A stretch of DNA of 64,000 nucleotides from Legionella moravica DSM 19234 (GTDB taxonomy: Bacteria; Pseudomonadota; Gammaproteobacteria; Legionellales; Legionellaceae): positions 62,001 to 126,000 of the forward strand of contig NZ_AUHS01000011.1 in the NCBI RefSeq assembly GCF_000423305.1, written 5' to 3'. Shown here in pieces: positions 1 to 8,992 of this stretch. The translations under genes were made by a program, and so were the position numbers. The notes below the pieces were generated by a model. It worked only from the letters and a program-made list of their open reading frames with translations, was not told the origin of the DNA and did not search any database. Every line of letters begins with the position of its first letter. Positions within the stretch are counted from its first letter, which is position 1.

Positions 1-557
1 AAAAATTAAACGGTTGTGCCGGTGTTAAAGAGTATCCATTACAAGAAGAAACCAATGAAGGCAAGCCAATGTCTGATAGTGAATTTTTGGCTCATAGTAT
101 TCCAGTATCCAATCTCATTAGTTGGGAAGCTCTTTTACAGGATGAAGAGTCATTTTCTGCTAAAAGAGATATGAATGACGTTGTGTTCCAAATTAAAGAA
201 GAACTGGCTAAAGGTAATCGCCTGACTGTGGGTATGTTGTTGGATGTTTATGTGGGTGATGCCGGGGCTGTTGGTACTAACCGTGCTTATAATGACACCT
301 GGATGTTAACTCCTGAAATTGTGACGGATGCCATGAATGGAAACATTTATGCAGGCCACGAATTGGTTATCACTGGATATGATGATGATCTTGAAGTAAC
401 CGATAATGAGGGTCATGTGAATCGTGGTGTGTTTACTCTACGTAACTCCTGGTCAAAACTAGCAGGAGATCAAGGCGATTATTATGTTACTTACGATTAC
501 GTCAAGTTCTTGGCTATGGAAGTAATGGCTGTACGTTTAAAAGCAAAAAACGCTTAG
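1..557 (+). CDS. Papain-like (C1A) cysteine protease, C-terminal part
   Basis: This is the 3' end of a gene that starts before the window; the reading frame is open from base 3. The visible part carries the second half of a papain fold: the catalytic His in GHELVITGYDDD and the catalytic Asn in TLRNSWSK, followed by a YYVTYDYVKF strand. The nucleophile Cys lies upstream and is not visible. It is clearly paralogous to the complete protease at 39064-40158, sharing the GCxG-xxEYP stretch, DTWxLTPEI, GHExVITGYDD and TLRNSW. The closest remembered match is the secreted Legionella protease Lpg2622; the name is from memory of the locus. A hairpin follows the stop codon. It is probably an exported enzyme, but the signal peptide would be outside the window. 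Confidence 0.85.
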   Translation, partial: KLNGCAGVKEYPLQEETNEGKPMSDSEFLAHSIPVSNLISWEALLQDEESFSAKRDMNDVVFQIKEELAKGNRLTVGMLLDVYVGDAGAVGTNRAYNDTWMLTPEIVTDAMNGNIYAGHELVITGYDDDLEVTDNEGHVNRGVFTLRNSWSKLAGDQGDYYVTYDYVKFLAMEVMAVRLKAKNA

Positions 558-582
558 AGAGTAGTACTTTAGAATGACAGGT

Positions 583-600
583 CCCTCGCCAGGGCGAGGG
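583..600. terminator. Hairpin terminator between convergent genes
   Basis: Perfect 8-bp GC-rich stem CCCTCGCC/GGCGAGGG with a 2-base loop, followed by ATCTTTAATT on the plus strand. It sits between the convergent protease (+) and acid phosphatase (-), so it may act for both. The T tract is short, so efficiency is uncertain. Confidence 0.6.
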
Positions 601-616
601 ATCTTTAATTATTGGA

Positions 617-1297
617 TTAGGGCAGGTAGTAAAACGGATTGGGTAATTTAAATCCTTTTTTTGCATAGCCACCACGAATATCACTGTATTGATCACCAAT
701 AGTTGCAATGATTGTATACCCTTGTTTGGTTATATCTTCTCGTGCTTTCGCTTTAAACGGTATAATCGAAGAGTGTGAATAGTTTTTGGGGCGGAGATAA
801 AGGCCTGCCCATTGTTTATAACCGGCTTTAGTCAGATTAATTTGCGTGGCATTACGCTCTGATTCATGTCGGCCTGTAACGAAAAATACTTTTATGCCCT
901 GTTTTAACGCAGTATTGTATAGAGCTAACATTGGTTTGATGACCTTGGCATTTGCAGCCATAATTTCTTGATGTATCTCTTCTTTGGTCCCAACAAAATC
1001 ACGAGTGACCATTTTATCGTAATTGGACAGACTGGTTTCATCTATATCAAGCACCAACGCCAGTTTATTGGATGATTTATTGTTTTTGTGAAGTTTCGCC
1101 TGTTCAACAATGTATTGTTGCGCTTGTTTTATTTTATTTTCCAAATCTTTGTAATAAAGTCCAGAGTCATGGTAATTGACTACATCTTTTCTGACCAGGC
1201 TGAGGTTTGGTGGTTCTGAAAATATAGGTGTTGAATACAACAGGGTTAGACATAGGGTTAATATTATTCTGGGTAACACATTGAACTGATGTTTCAT
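617..1297 (-). CDS. Exported acid phosphatase, HAD superfamily IIIB
   Basis: The 226-aa protein has a signal peptide (charged MKHQFN, hydrophobic core to about residue 26, SEP cut region). HAD motif I is LVLDIDETSLSNYD, with both Asp residues of DxDxT present. Motif II is FFVTGRHESER, and motifs III/IV are represented by IATIGDQYSDIRGGY. This combination is typical of class B acid phosphatases and plant VSP-like enzymes, which hydrolyse phosphomonoesters in the periplasm using Mg2+ and an aspartyl-phosphate intermediate. The length fits the family. It is a single gene, convergent with the protease. The substrate cannot be told from sequence. Confidence 0.85.
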   Translation of the reverse strand: MKHQFNVLPRIILTLCLTLLYSTPIFSEPPNLSLVRKDVVNYHDSGLYYKDLENKIKQAQQYIVEQAKLHKNNKSSNKLALVLDIDETSLSNYDKMVTRDFVGTKEEIHQEIMAANAKVIKPMLALYNTALKQGIKVFFVTGRHESERNATQINLTKAGYKQWAGLYLRPKNYSHSSIIPFKAKAREDITKQGYTIIATIGDQYSDIRGGYAKKGFKLPNPFYYLP

Positions 1298-1467
1298 TGT
1301 CCATCCATAAATTAGCAGAATGACGCATTATATAATGATAATACTGTTTGTCAATTGCTCATCTTGTCTTTCGTTACTGCAATTATTGAAATTCCACAGG
1401 CTCTCAAATAGTCATACCTTCCAACCTCGGTTATAATGGTCAATAATTTATTATTTTTGCAATCGCC

Positions 1468-4400
1468 ATGCATTTGAAACAACTAAAATTAGCTGGTTTT
1501 AAATCGTTCGTAGATCCCACAGTAGTTCATTTTCCCAGTCAGCTTGTAGCCGTAGTTGGGCCAAATGGCTGCGGCAAATCAAATATTATCGATGCGGTAC
1601 GATGGGTCATGGGAGAGAGCTCGGCAAAAAATTTACGTGGTGAATCCATGATCGATGTGATCTTCAATGGATCTACAAATCGTAAATCTGTAGGCCAGGC
1701 CTCCGTTGAGTTGATTTTTGATAACAGCTTGGGGCGGTTAACGGGGCCGTTTGCCAGTTATGGCGAGATTGCTGTAAAGCGGATTGTGACCCGTGATGGT
1801 GATTCGTCATATTATTTAAATGGCAGCAAATGCCGAAGAAAGGATATCACCGATATTTTTTTGGGCACCGGAGCTGGCGCAAAGGGATATTCGATTATTG
1901 GTCAGGGAACCATTTCTCGTTTGATTGAAGCAAAACCTGAAGAATTAAGGGCGTTTCTTGAAGAAGCAGCAGGTGTATCAAAATATAAGGAACGACGACG
2001 CGAAACCTTACAGCGTATAGAACACACGCGTGAGAATTTGACTCGAGTTGCCGATATCAGAGAAGAACTGGATAAGCAATTACAGCGTTTGGAGCGTCAG
2101 GCCAAAGCAGCGGAACGCTACACCGTACTGAAGGAAGAGGAACAATTGTGCCGGGCTGAAATACTGGCGCTCAGATGGCAGGAATTCACAGAACAACAAT
2201 TAATCAAACAGCGTGAACTTCATGATTGGGCGGTTCGTTATGAGGAACAACAAAGTTTATTAACCGGTTCGAATAAAGAACGCACCCTGTTAAATGAGCA
2301 ATTACACGATGCCAATGAGCAGTCCCAACAGATTCAGGAAACTTTTTACCATTTAGGTACTGAAATAGCACGCCTCGAAGAAACCCTACAGCAGAAAGAG
2401 CGAGATAAAAAGCGTCTTGAGCAGGACAGGCAACAAATGCAGGAGGATTGGCAGATTGCTGAAGGCCAATTAAAACGAGATAAAGAAGAATTACTCAATT
2501 GCCAGCAAAGTGCTCAGAATCTTGAGATTGATTTAGAGAAGTTAAAGAGTGAATTTAAAGAGAAGGATCTGGAGCTGCAGGATGCTCAACAGCAACAAAA
2601 GAAATGGGAACATCGCTGGCAAGAAGTTCAAAACAATACCAATACAATAAAAAGTGAATTAAAGGTAACCCAGCTCAATTTACACCATTTGGAACAAAGG
2701 CGTCAGCAAACTCAGCTTCGCTTGGAAAAGCTGGAGTCGGAACGACACTCTATTTCCCTTGAGAATTTGCAGGAAAGCAAACGTGATTTGGAACACAAGC
2801 AAATAAAATTGAAAGAAACGCAATTGTTTGATGAAGAACAATTAAGATTGGGTAATGAACAAATCAATCAGCATCGTATCCATTTACAGGAAACAGAACA
2901 GCAATTGCATCAGCTACAGGATGAATTTCATCGTTTAAATAGTGAGCATGCTGCTTTAATTGCCACTCAAAAAGCAGCAAGACAAGCCAACAGGACAAAT
3001 AAGGAAGGCATTAAGGCCTGGACAGACAAATCCAGATTAATGGATATTCTTCAGGTTGAACCGCAGTGGCAATCGGTTTGTGAAATGGTGCTGGGAGAGG
3101 ACCTGCACGCTTATGTTTTAGATGATTTTGACGAATTATGGCCGCAGTGGTCTGATTGTGCACGCTTGGGGGAAAGTATCGTAACCCTGAATACCGTGTC
3201 GGCTAAGCAAAGCGTTCATTCACGATTGTCTGATAAAGTTAAAGGTATGGTTCCAGCTTCACTCAACAATCTGTATTCAATTTATACTGTAGAACATTTG
3301 GAGGAAGCGCGGAATTTGTTGCCGGAGCTGCTGGAACATGAATCTGTAGTAACCGTTAACGGATTTTGGTTAGGGAAGGGTTGGGTCAAACTGGTCAATC
3401 CTGGTGAGCAGGATGAAATGGGACTGCTCGCCCGACAGCAAAGAATTGCTGAACTGGCAGTCATTGTTGATGAATTGCAGCAAAAGATTGAATCCATCAG
3501 GTTGCTTCGCGATCAGTGTCATGCCCAGTTGCAACAAAGTTTAAATTATCTTGAGGTGTATCAGTTGAATCTTAAAGCCAGCAATGAAGCTTTAAGATTA
3601 AATATCTTGGCATTAGACGGAAATGAACAGGCGATACAACACGCTCAACGGCTTATGACCAATATAGCTGAGGAAGTTGACGAGTTATTGGTATTGGTTG
3701 AAGATTTGGCAACAGAGCAATTAGGACTTAATGAACAATTAATTTATTTGGAAAACCAAAATCAAAGCGCGGAACAACAACAGCTTCAGGTTATTGAAGA
3801 AAAACAAGCCTGGCTGGATTCAGTGACAGAGCAGAAGAAGCACGTTGATGAATTGCGCAAGATGTTGCATCAAACCGAGTTGGAATACGATAGAGAAATT
3901 ACCAAAATACAGCAGGTTACTGATCGCATTAACAGAGAGCAGGAACGCCTGGATGTTTTGCAGGAACGATTAGAGCATTTAGCTATGTTGTGTTTGCAAT
4001 CTGCTGAGCCCGATGCCGAATTGCAAGAGCAATTGGCTGAGCAATTATTGAAGCATGGTGAGCTTGAGTCGCAATTAACTTTAAGTCGTGAGCGAGTGGC
4101 TCAAATCAGAATGGAATTGGATGCGCTGGAGAAATCGACCCAAAATCATGATCTGGAGGTCAAACGGATACAGGATGTTATTGGGCAAACCCGTATGGAT
4201 GAACAGGCTTTATCGGTACGTGCGAGCTCGGTTCAGGAATCACTTGATGAGCTTGGTTTGCAGGCCCAGCTTCTTTTGGAGCACATACCCGCAGGAACGA
4301 CGCAAAGTATGCGTGAAGATGAATTGATCGCTATTACTGAACGCATAAAACGACTTGGGGCTATTAACCTGGCTGCAATTGAGGAATTTGCCACGGAACA

Positions 4401-4962
4401 GCAGAGAAAACTCTATCTGGATGAACAGCATGATGATTTGAGTGAAGCTTTGGCCACTTTGGAAACGGCCATTGAAAAAATGGATAAAGAAACTCGTTTA
4501 CGGCTTGAAAATACTTTTGATGAAGTGAATACTTCTTTTAAAGCTCTTTTTCCTCGATTATTTGGAGGAGGAAGGGCGCAGCTTGAATTAACTTGTGATA
4601 ATCTGTTGGAAGCGGGCATTGTCGTAATGGCTCAACCACCCGGAAAACGAAACAGTACGATTCATTTGTTATCCGGTGGGGAGAAAGCGATGACGGCTGT
4701 TGCATTAGTGTTTGCAATATTTCAGCTTAATCCTTCACCATTCTGTATGTTAGATGAAGTGGATGCACCATTAGATGACGTTAATGTGGGGCGATTTTGC
4801 GATTTAGTGAAAGAGATGTCACAATTCGTACAATTCTTGTTTATTACACATAATAAGGTAACTATGGAATTGGCAGATCATTTAATTGGGGTAACTATGC
4901 GTGAGCCTGGAGTGTCGCGTTTGGTTGCGGTAGACGTGAAAAACGCTTTGACTATGGAGTAA
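1468..4962 (+). CDS. smc: Chromosome segregation ATPase SMC
   Basis: The 1164-aa protein has classic SMC architecture. The N-terminal head has Walker A GPNGCGKSN at about residues 32-40. A long glutamine- and glutamate-rich coiled coil covers about residues 170-500 and 680-1000, and a hinge lies at about 510-650. The C-terminal head has the ABC signature LLSGGEKAM and Walker B FCMLDEVDAPLDD. It forms the ring-shaped condensin that organises and separates chromosomes, normally with ScpA/ScpB, which are not in this window. The start is the ATG giving MHLKQLKLAGFKSF, the usual SMC beginning. No strong Shine-Dalgarno is visible. The gene is followed after 3 bases by zipA, so the two are co-transcribed. 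Confidence 0.97.
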   Translation: MHLKQLKLAGFKSFVDPTVVHFPSQLVAVVGPNGCGKSNIIDAVRWVMGESSAKNLRGESMIDVIFNGSTNRKSVGQASVELIFDNSLGRLTGPFASYGEIAVKRIVTRDGDSSYYLNGSKCRRKDITDIFLGTGAGAKGYSIIGQGTISRLIEAKPEELRAFLEEAAGVSKYKERRRETLQRIEHTRENLTRVADIREELDKQLQRLERQAKAAERYTVLKEEEQLCRAEILALRWQEFTEQQLIKQRELHDWAVRYEEQQSLLTGSNKERTLLNEQLHDANEQSQQIQETFYHLGTEIARLEETLQQKERDKKRLEQDRQQMQEDWQIAEGQLKRDKEELLNCQQSAQNLEIDLEKLKSEFKEKDLELQDAQQQQKKWEHRWQEVQNNTNTIKSELKVTQLNLHHLEQRRQQTQLRLEKLESERHSISLENLQESKRDLEHKQIKLKETQLFDEEQLRLGNEQINQHRIHLQETEQQLHQLQDEFHRLNSEHAALIATQKAARQANRTNKEGIKAWTDKSRLMDILQVEPQWQSVCEMVLGEDLHAYVLDDFDELWPQWSDCARLGESIVTLNTVSAKQSVHSRLSDKVKGMVPASLNNLYSIYTVEHLEEARNLLPELLEHESVVTVNGFWLGKGWVKLVNPGEQDEMGLLARQQRIAELAVIVDELQQKIESIRLLRDQCHAQLQQSLNYLEVYQLNLKASNEALRLNILALDGNEQAIQHAQRLMTNIAEEVDELLVLVEDLATEQLGLNEQLIYLENQNQSAEQQQLQVIEEKQAWLDSVTEQKKHVDELRKMLHQTELEYDREITKIQQVTDRINREQERLDVLQERLEHLAMLCLQSAEPDAELQEQLAEQLLKHGELESQLTLSRERVAQIRMELDALEKSTQNHDLEVKRIQDVIGQTRMDEQALSVRASSVQESLDELGLQAQLLLEHIPAGTTQSMREDELIAITERIKRLGAINLAAIEEFATEQQRKLYLDEQHDDLSEALATLETAIEKMDKETRLRLENTFDEVNTSFKALFPRLFGGGRAQLELTCDNLLEAGIVVMAQPPGKRNSTIHLLSGGEKAMTAVALVFAIFQLNPSPFCMLDEVDAPLDDVNVGRFCDLVKEMSQFVQFLFITHNKVTMELADHLIGVTMREPGVSRLVAVDVKNALTME

Positions 4963-4965
4963 ATT

Positions 4966-5739
4966 ATGCAGGCAAATTGGAGCTTAATTCTTAATGTCCT
5001 GTTGTTGATTGGCGTTATAGTGGCCATCGGTCGCTTAATGAAAGCAAGAAAGCAAAGTTTAAGTCCAGAGCAGTATCAACCGTCATTGGGACCTGTAACG
5101 AATAGTCCTTATGATGCACAACCTTATAATGATGATATTATTGCGGTGAGAAAAATAAATGTGGGCGGTGCGCTTGATTTTGTTAACGATGAAGAGTCTG
5201 ATCCGCAGATACTAACAAGTACCGCATCCAGACCAGTTCAGCCTCAATTGATCCCTCAGGAGGAGAACACTACGGAACGAAAGACAGAGGTGTCTACTGC
5301 AGATACACCCGCAACCATAATGATGTTTTTACTGGCTAAAGAAAACCGACAATTTGCTGGTTATGAGTTATTACAAACTGTGCTCGCAGCGGGATTACGT
5401 TTTGGTGAAGGACATTTATTTCATCGCCATCAAAGTGTTAATGGTCAGGGGCCTGTCATTTGCAGTTTGGCTGCAGCTACCGCTACAGGAGTGTTTGATT
5501 TACAGAATATAGGCGCATTTAGTGTGCGTGGGTTATGTCTTTTCATGCAAACCTCTAAAAATCCAAGCATAGACTCAGAGCGCTTTGCAATAATGTTAGA
5601 CACAGCACGACAATTGAGCGAAGGTCTGGATGCTCATTTGCTTGATGATCAACGCAAACCACTGACTGAACAGCGGATTGTCCGTTATTATCGATTATTA
5701 AATATAGAACACGTCGAAAGGGAATGTGCAACAGCCTGA
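4966..5739 (+). CDS. zipA: Cell division protein ZipA
   Basis: The 257-aa protein has a short periplasmic N-terminus, one membrane segment at about residues 5-24 (LILNVLLLIGVIVAIGRLM), a basic stretch, a variable linker to about residue 110 and a C-terminal ZipA domain (about 115-250) that binds the FtsZ tail. This is the expected bitopic ZipA layout, in which the protein tethers FtsZ to the inner membrane early in division. It starts 3 bases after smc, an arrangement common in gammaproteobacteria. Its TGA stop is formed by the first three bases of the 160-bp MITE at 5737-5896, so the extreme C-terminus (ECATA) may have been changed by that insertion. The domain itself looks complete. Confidence 0.9.
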   Translation: MQANWSLILNVLLLIGVIVAIGRLMKARKQSLSPEQYQPSLGPVTNSPYDAQPYNDDIIAVRKINVGGALDFVNDEESDPQILTSTASRPVQPQLIPQEENTTERKTEVSTADTPATIMMFLLAKENRQFAGYELLQTVLAAGLRFGEGHLFHRHQSVNGQGPVICSLAAATATGVFDLQNIGAFSVRGLCLFMQTSKNPSIDSERFAIMLDTARQLSEGLDAHLLDDQRKPLTEQRIVRYYRLLNIEHVERECATA

Positions 5740-5896
5740 GTTGTTGACGCTTCATTCTTTTCAAGCCTACTTTCCGCGACTTGTTCGCGGAATCGAGGGA
5801 TCTCGCGCAAACAAGGAGCGTATTGCTTCTATAAAGATTGAATTGGATCGAGCGAACACGTCGCGGGACGTAGAAATCTGAATTGTCAACAGACCC
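5737..5896 (-). repeat. 160-bp MITE-like element, copy 1
   Basis: A 160-base intergenic element whose reverse complement matches 21136-21295 over its full length, with scattered substitutions. Shared blocks include GTCTGTTGACAATTCA at one end, TCCGCGAACAAGTCGCGGAAAGTAGGCTTGAA near the other (written here only to show the shared block is split: TCCGCGAACAAGTCGCGG then AAAGTAGGCTTGAA), and a central TCTTTATAGA region. The termini are inverted repeats (GGGTCTGTTGAC type), degenerate at the zipA side. It carries no gene. Its left end provides the zipA stop codon. The flanking dinucleotides do not form a clear target duplication, unlike copy 2. Confidence 0.75.
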
Positions 5897-5898
5897 TG

Positions 5899-6353
5899 GT
5901 TAATCTGTCACGGCTGTTCCATTAAAAATGTGACGTCTTTCCGAGCGTAGCGAGGAATCTCCTGCAAATTGGCACAATCTAAATTAATGCATTAATTATC
6001 ATTACCTTTTAAACTCTCTGTTTTTACGAGGAATTTAATGATGTCATCAGAAGATGTACCTGGATTTTTATATCATTTCGACACGTGAAGATGATTCTCG
6101 CGTACGCAAAGATCATGCTCCTGAAAATATGGCGATGGTTCGGCATATTATTTTGAACAGGTTACAAAATACCAAAAAGAAATTTAAGGATATGAGCATT
6201 AGGCGCCTGCAGAAAAAGGCTGGCTGGGGAGACTCAACTCTTGATATGATTTTAATGGCCGCATTTTAATGGGATCGTGCAACCTTGCGGGAGATTCCTC
6301 GCTACGCTCGGAACGACGTCATATTTTTAATGGGACAGCTGTGGTTAATCTGT
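5899..6353 (+). mobile_element. Decayed ISAs1-family element with target duplication
   Basis: The element proper spans 5909-6343 (435 bp). Its ends are 58-bp inverted repeats (5909-5966 and 6286-6343) with only a few mismatches, beginning CACGGCTGTTCC on the left and, reversed, CACAGCTGTCCC on the right. It is flanked by a perfect 10-bp direct repeat GTTAATCTGT at 5899-5908 and 6344-6353. An 8-10 bp duplication and a transposase tail inside (see 6054-6269) fit the ISAs1 (H-repeat) family. Most of a full-length IS of about 1.2-1.5 kb is missing, so this is an internally deleted, non-autonomous derivative. Confidence 0.75.
6054..6269 (+). pseudogene. ISAs1-family transposase, C-terminal remnant
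   Basis: This open stretch of about 71 codons encodes REDDSRVRKDHAPENMAMVR followed by HIILNRLQ and a lysine-rich tail ending KAGW-x9-ILMAAF. The order D-x-SRVRK-x-x-APENMA-x-x-RHI is the conserved C-terminal end of ISAs1/H-repeat transposases. The N-terminal catalytic part is missing. It lies inside the inverted-repeat element 5909-6343. It could be translated but cannot be an active transposase. Confidence 0.7.
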
Positions 6354-6457
6354 AAATTAATGTTGAAAATTGCCTTCTTAAAATTTCAAATTACGATTCA
6401 TCTTGAACTCTAAGCGCGAGTGTTAGTACACTAGACTTTTAGCCTTGTGTTGAGACC

Positions 6458-7786
6458 ATGAATCTAAATACTATTGCATCATTGCTTTCCCAAACCTGTT
6501 CGATAAATGCCGAAGTTACTGGTGTTTGTATTGACAGCCGGATTATTAACCCTGGAAATCTGTTTGTCGCCATTAAAGGAGAGCACTTTGATGGGCATGA
6601 TTTCATCAAGGACGTTGAAGCAAAGGGCGCTGTTGCAGTGGTCGTAAGCCAGGCTATTCAGGGGGTGAACATCCCTCAGTTTGTCGTAGACGATCCTGTC
6701 TTGGCTTTGGCTAAAATTGCCGAAGCGCATCGCCAAAAAATTCATTGTCCTGTCATTGCATTAACTGGCTCAAATGGAAAAACTACCGTTAAAGAAATGA
6801 TAGCCGCAATTTTACCCTCTCCTTCACATGCAACTAAGGGTAATTTAAACAATCATATTGGCGCTCCTTTAAGTGTATTGCAGCTCAATCAGCAACATCG
6901 CTATGCTGTCTTTGAGTTGGGAGCAAATCACCTGGGAGAAATTGCTCATACCGTGGGAATTGTTCATCCTGATGTAACCTTGATTAATAATATTGCTCCA
7001 GCTCATGTTGAAGGATTTGGCTCAATAGATGGTGTTGCACGAGCAAAAGGAGAGATACATCAAGGTTTATCCGCTCATGGAACTGTTGTGATTAATGATG
7101 ATGATGCTTATTCCCATTTTTGGGATAGTTTGATAGGGGATAAACGGGTATTAAGATTTTCAGCGACACACCCAGCAGATATTTATGCTCAGGATGTTCG
7201 ATTGGATACTCATGGCCGAGGCCATTTTTCTTTAGTGTTGCCGAATGCCAGAGCTGATATTGAATTACAGGTACCTGGTTTGCATAATGTCAGGAATGCT
7301 TTGGCTGCAGCAACGTGTTGTTATGCCGTTGGTATTTCAATTCAGGACATTCAAAATGGTTTAAACCAGTTCGGCGGAGTAAAAGGGCGAATGACCACTT
7401 TACCTGGGAAAAACAAGTCAACAATTATAGATGATACGTATAACGCCAATTTGCGCTCTGTGCTAACTGCTTTGGAAGTATTGGCATTGCGGCCTGGAAA
7501 AAGAATATTTGTATTCGGAGACATGGGTGAGTTAGGTGAGTGGGCGACGCAACACCATCAGGAAGTTGGATTGGCTGCGAAACAATTGGGAATTGATCAA
7601 ATGTTAAGTTGTGGAACCCATAGCCTGTTAGCCTCCCAAGCATTTGGCGCCCAAGGACACCATTTTTCAAGCCAGGAAGAGTTGGTTCAAAATTTACTCG
7701 ATGAGCTGTCAGATAATACAACTGTATTGGTAAAAGGATCACGCTCTAGCGCGATGGAAAAAATTGTGAATAAACTGCTTAATTGA
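6458..7786 (+). CDS. murF: UDP-MurNAc-tripeptide--D-Ala-D-Ala ligase MurF
   Basis: The 442-aa Mur ligase adds the D-Ala-D-Ala dipeptide (made by Ddl, encoded at 13075) to UDP-MurNAc-tripeptide in the cytoplasm. The ATP-binding P-loop GSNGKTT is at residues 104-110. The downstream motifs are FELGANHLGEI, NIAPAHVEGFGS and VIDDTYNANLRS (written here as DDTYNAN), the last being diagnostic for MurF, plus FGDMGELGEW in the C-terminal domain. The length is normal. It is the first gene of the dcw cluster in this window; murE is not upstream, where mobile debris precedes the gene. The start ATG has a weak GAG ribosome site 6-8 bases upstream. Confidence 0.95.
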   Translation: MNLNTIASLLSQTCSINAEVTGVCIDSRIINPGNLFVAIKGEHFDGHDFIKDVEAKGAVAVVVSQAIQGVNIPQFVVDDPVLALAKIAEAHRQKIHCPVIALTGSNGKTTVKEMIAAILPSPSHATKGNLNNHIGAPLSVLQLNQQHRYAVFELGANHLGEIAHTVGIVHPDVTLINNIAPAHVEGFGSIDGVARAKGEIHQGLSAHGTVVINDDDAYSHFWDSLIGDKRVLRFSATHPADIYAQDVRLDTHGRGHFSLVLPNARADIELQVPGLHNVRNALAAATCCYAVGISIQDIQNGLNQFGGVKGRMTTLPGKNKSTIIDDTYNANLRSVLTALEVLALRPGKRIFVFGDMGELGEWATQHHQEVGLAAKQLGIDQMLSCGTHSLLASQAFGAQGHHFSSQEELVQNLLDELSDNTTVLVKGSRSSAMEKIVNKLLN

Positions 7787-7893
7787 TTCGATTTGAATGT
7801 GATATGCTTTGTCGCTTTTTGCCCCACTAGGGGTTTGTGTTTTACAGTAGTTTAAATAAAGCACAGCCCTAATGATTAACATGAGGAAAAATT

Positions 7894-8979
7894 ATGCTCT
7901 ATTGGCTAACGCAGCTATTCCAGGGACAGTATCATGCGTTAAGAGTTTTTCAATACCTGACTTTCAGATCCATCCTGGCTTCTTTAACCGCATTAATGGT
8001 CGGTTTGTTGTGTGGTCCCTTAATGATTAACTGGTTGCGGGGATTGCAAATTGGCCAAATGGTCCGTAATGATGGCCCTCAATCGCATTTATCCAAAGCC
8101 GGCACGCCTACCATGGGGGGCGTATTAATATTAGTGGCTGTTACGGTCAGTTGTCTGCTTTGGTGTGATTTAAAGCAATCCAGTTTGTGGTTGGTACTGT
8201 TGGTTACTCTGAGCAATGGTATTGTTGGTTGGGTTGATGATTATCGCAAGTTGGTATTAAAAAACAGTAAAGGTCTTCCAGGACGATGGAAATATTTTTG
8301 GCAATCAGTTATTGCTGTGATTGCAGTTGTGTATTTATACATGAATGCCAGTTTGCCTGTGAACACCCAGTTAATTCTGCCATTTTTTAAAACCGTGACT
8401 TGGGATCTGGGTATTTTATTTCCATTCCTTGCTTATTTTGTTATTGTAGGTAGTAGCAATGCTGTCAATTTAACGGACGGATTAGATGGATTGGCAATTA
8501 TGCCCATAGTTATGGTGGCTGGTGCTCTTGGTGTTTTCGCATACGCTTCCAGTAATTCGGTGTATTCCAATTATTTGGCTATTCCGTTTGTACCCAATAC
8601 AGGTGAGTTAACTATATTTTGCTCGTCTATTGTTGGCGCAGGTTTAGGATTTCTTTGGTATAACAGTTACCCAGCACAGGTCTTTATGGGGGATGTCGGT
8701 TCTCTTGCTTTAGGCGCTGCATTGGGCATAGTGGCTGTAGTCGTAAGACAGGAACTTGTGTTATTAATAATGGGTGGGTTATTTGTCATTGAAACAATCT
8801 CGGTTATATTACAAGTGGGCTATTTTAAAATATCTCATGGGAAACGATTGTTTCGCATGGCGCCGCTACACCATCACTTTGAATTAAAAGGGTGGTCGGA
8901 GCCTAAAGTCATAGTCAGATTCTGGATTATTACTGTTGTATTTGTGTTATGCGGTTTGGCTACATTAAAACTACGATAG
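7894..8979 (+). CDS. mraY: Phospho-MurNAc-pentapeptide transferase MraY
   Basis: The 361-aa polytopic inner-membrane enzyme with about ten membrane segments transfers phospho-MurNAc-pentapeptide to undecaprenyl phosphate, forming lipid I. Diagnostic motifs are present: [15 protein letters not shown] (catalytic Asp pair region), [22 protein letters not shown] and the C-terminal [12 protein letters not shown] histidine motif. The length matches E. coli MraY closely. A good GAGG ribosome site precedes the ATG. There is a 107-base gap after murF containing only a small CCCC-ACTA-GGGG hairpin; the next gene, murD, follows after 13 bases. Confidence 0.97.
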   Translation: MLYWLTQLFQGQYHALRVFQYLTFRSILASLTALMVGLLCGPLMINWLRGLQIGQMVRNDGPQSHLSKAGTPTMGGVLILVAVTVSCLLWCDLKQSSLWLVLLVTLSNGIVGWVDDYRKLVLKNSKGLPGRWKYFWQSVIAVIAVVYLYMNASLPVNTQLILPFFKTVTWDLGILFPFLAYFVIVGSSNAVNLTDGLDGLAIMPIVMVAGALGVFAYASSNSVYSNYLAIPFVPNTGELTIFCSSIVGAGLGFLWYNSYPAQVFMGDVGSLALGAALGIVAVVVRQELVLLIMGGLFVIETISVILQVGYFKISHGKRLFRMAPLHHHFELKGWSEPKVIVRFWIITVVFVLCGLATLKLR

Positions 8980-8992
8980 GCTAGGTGCATTC

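Noticed and set aside
7822-7833. CCCC-ACTA-GGGG hairpin with T-rich tail between murF and mraY
   Set aside because: A stem of only four pairs is too weak for a terminator in the middle of an essential operon.
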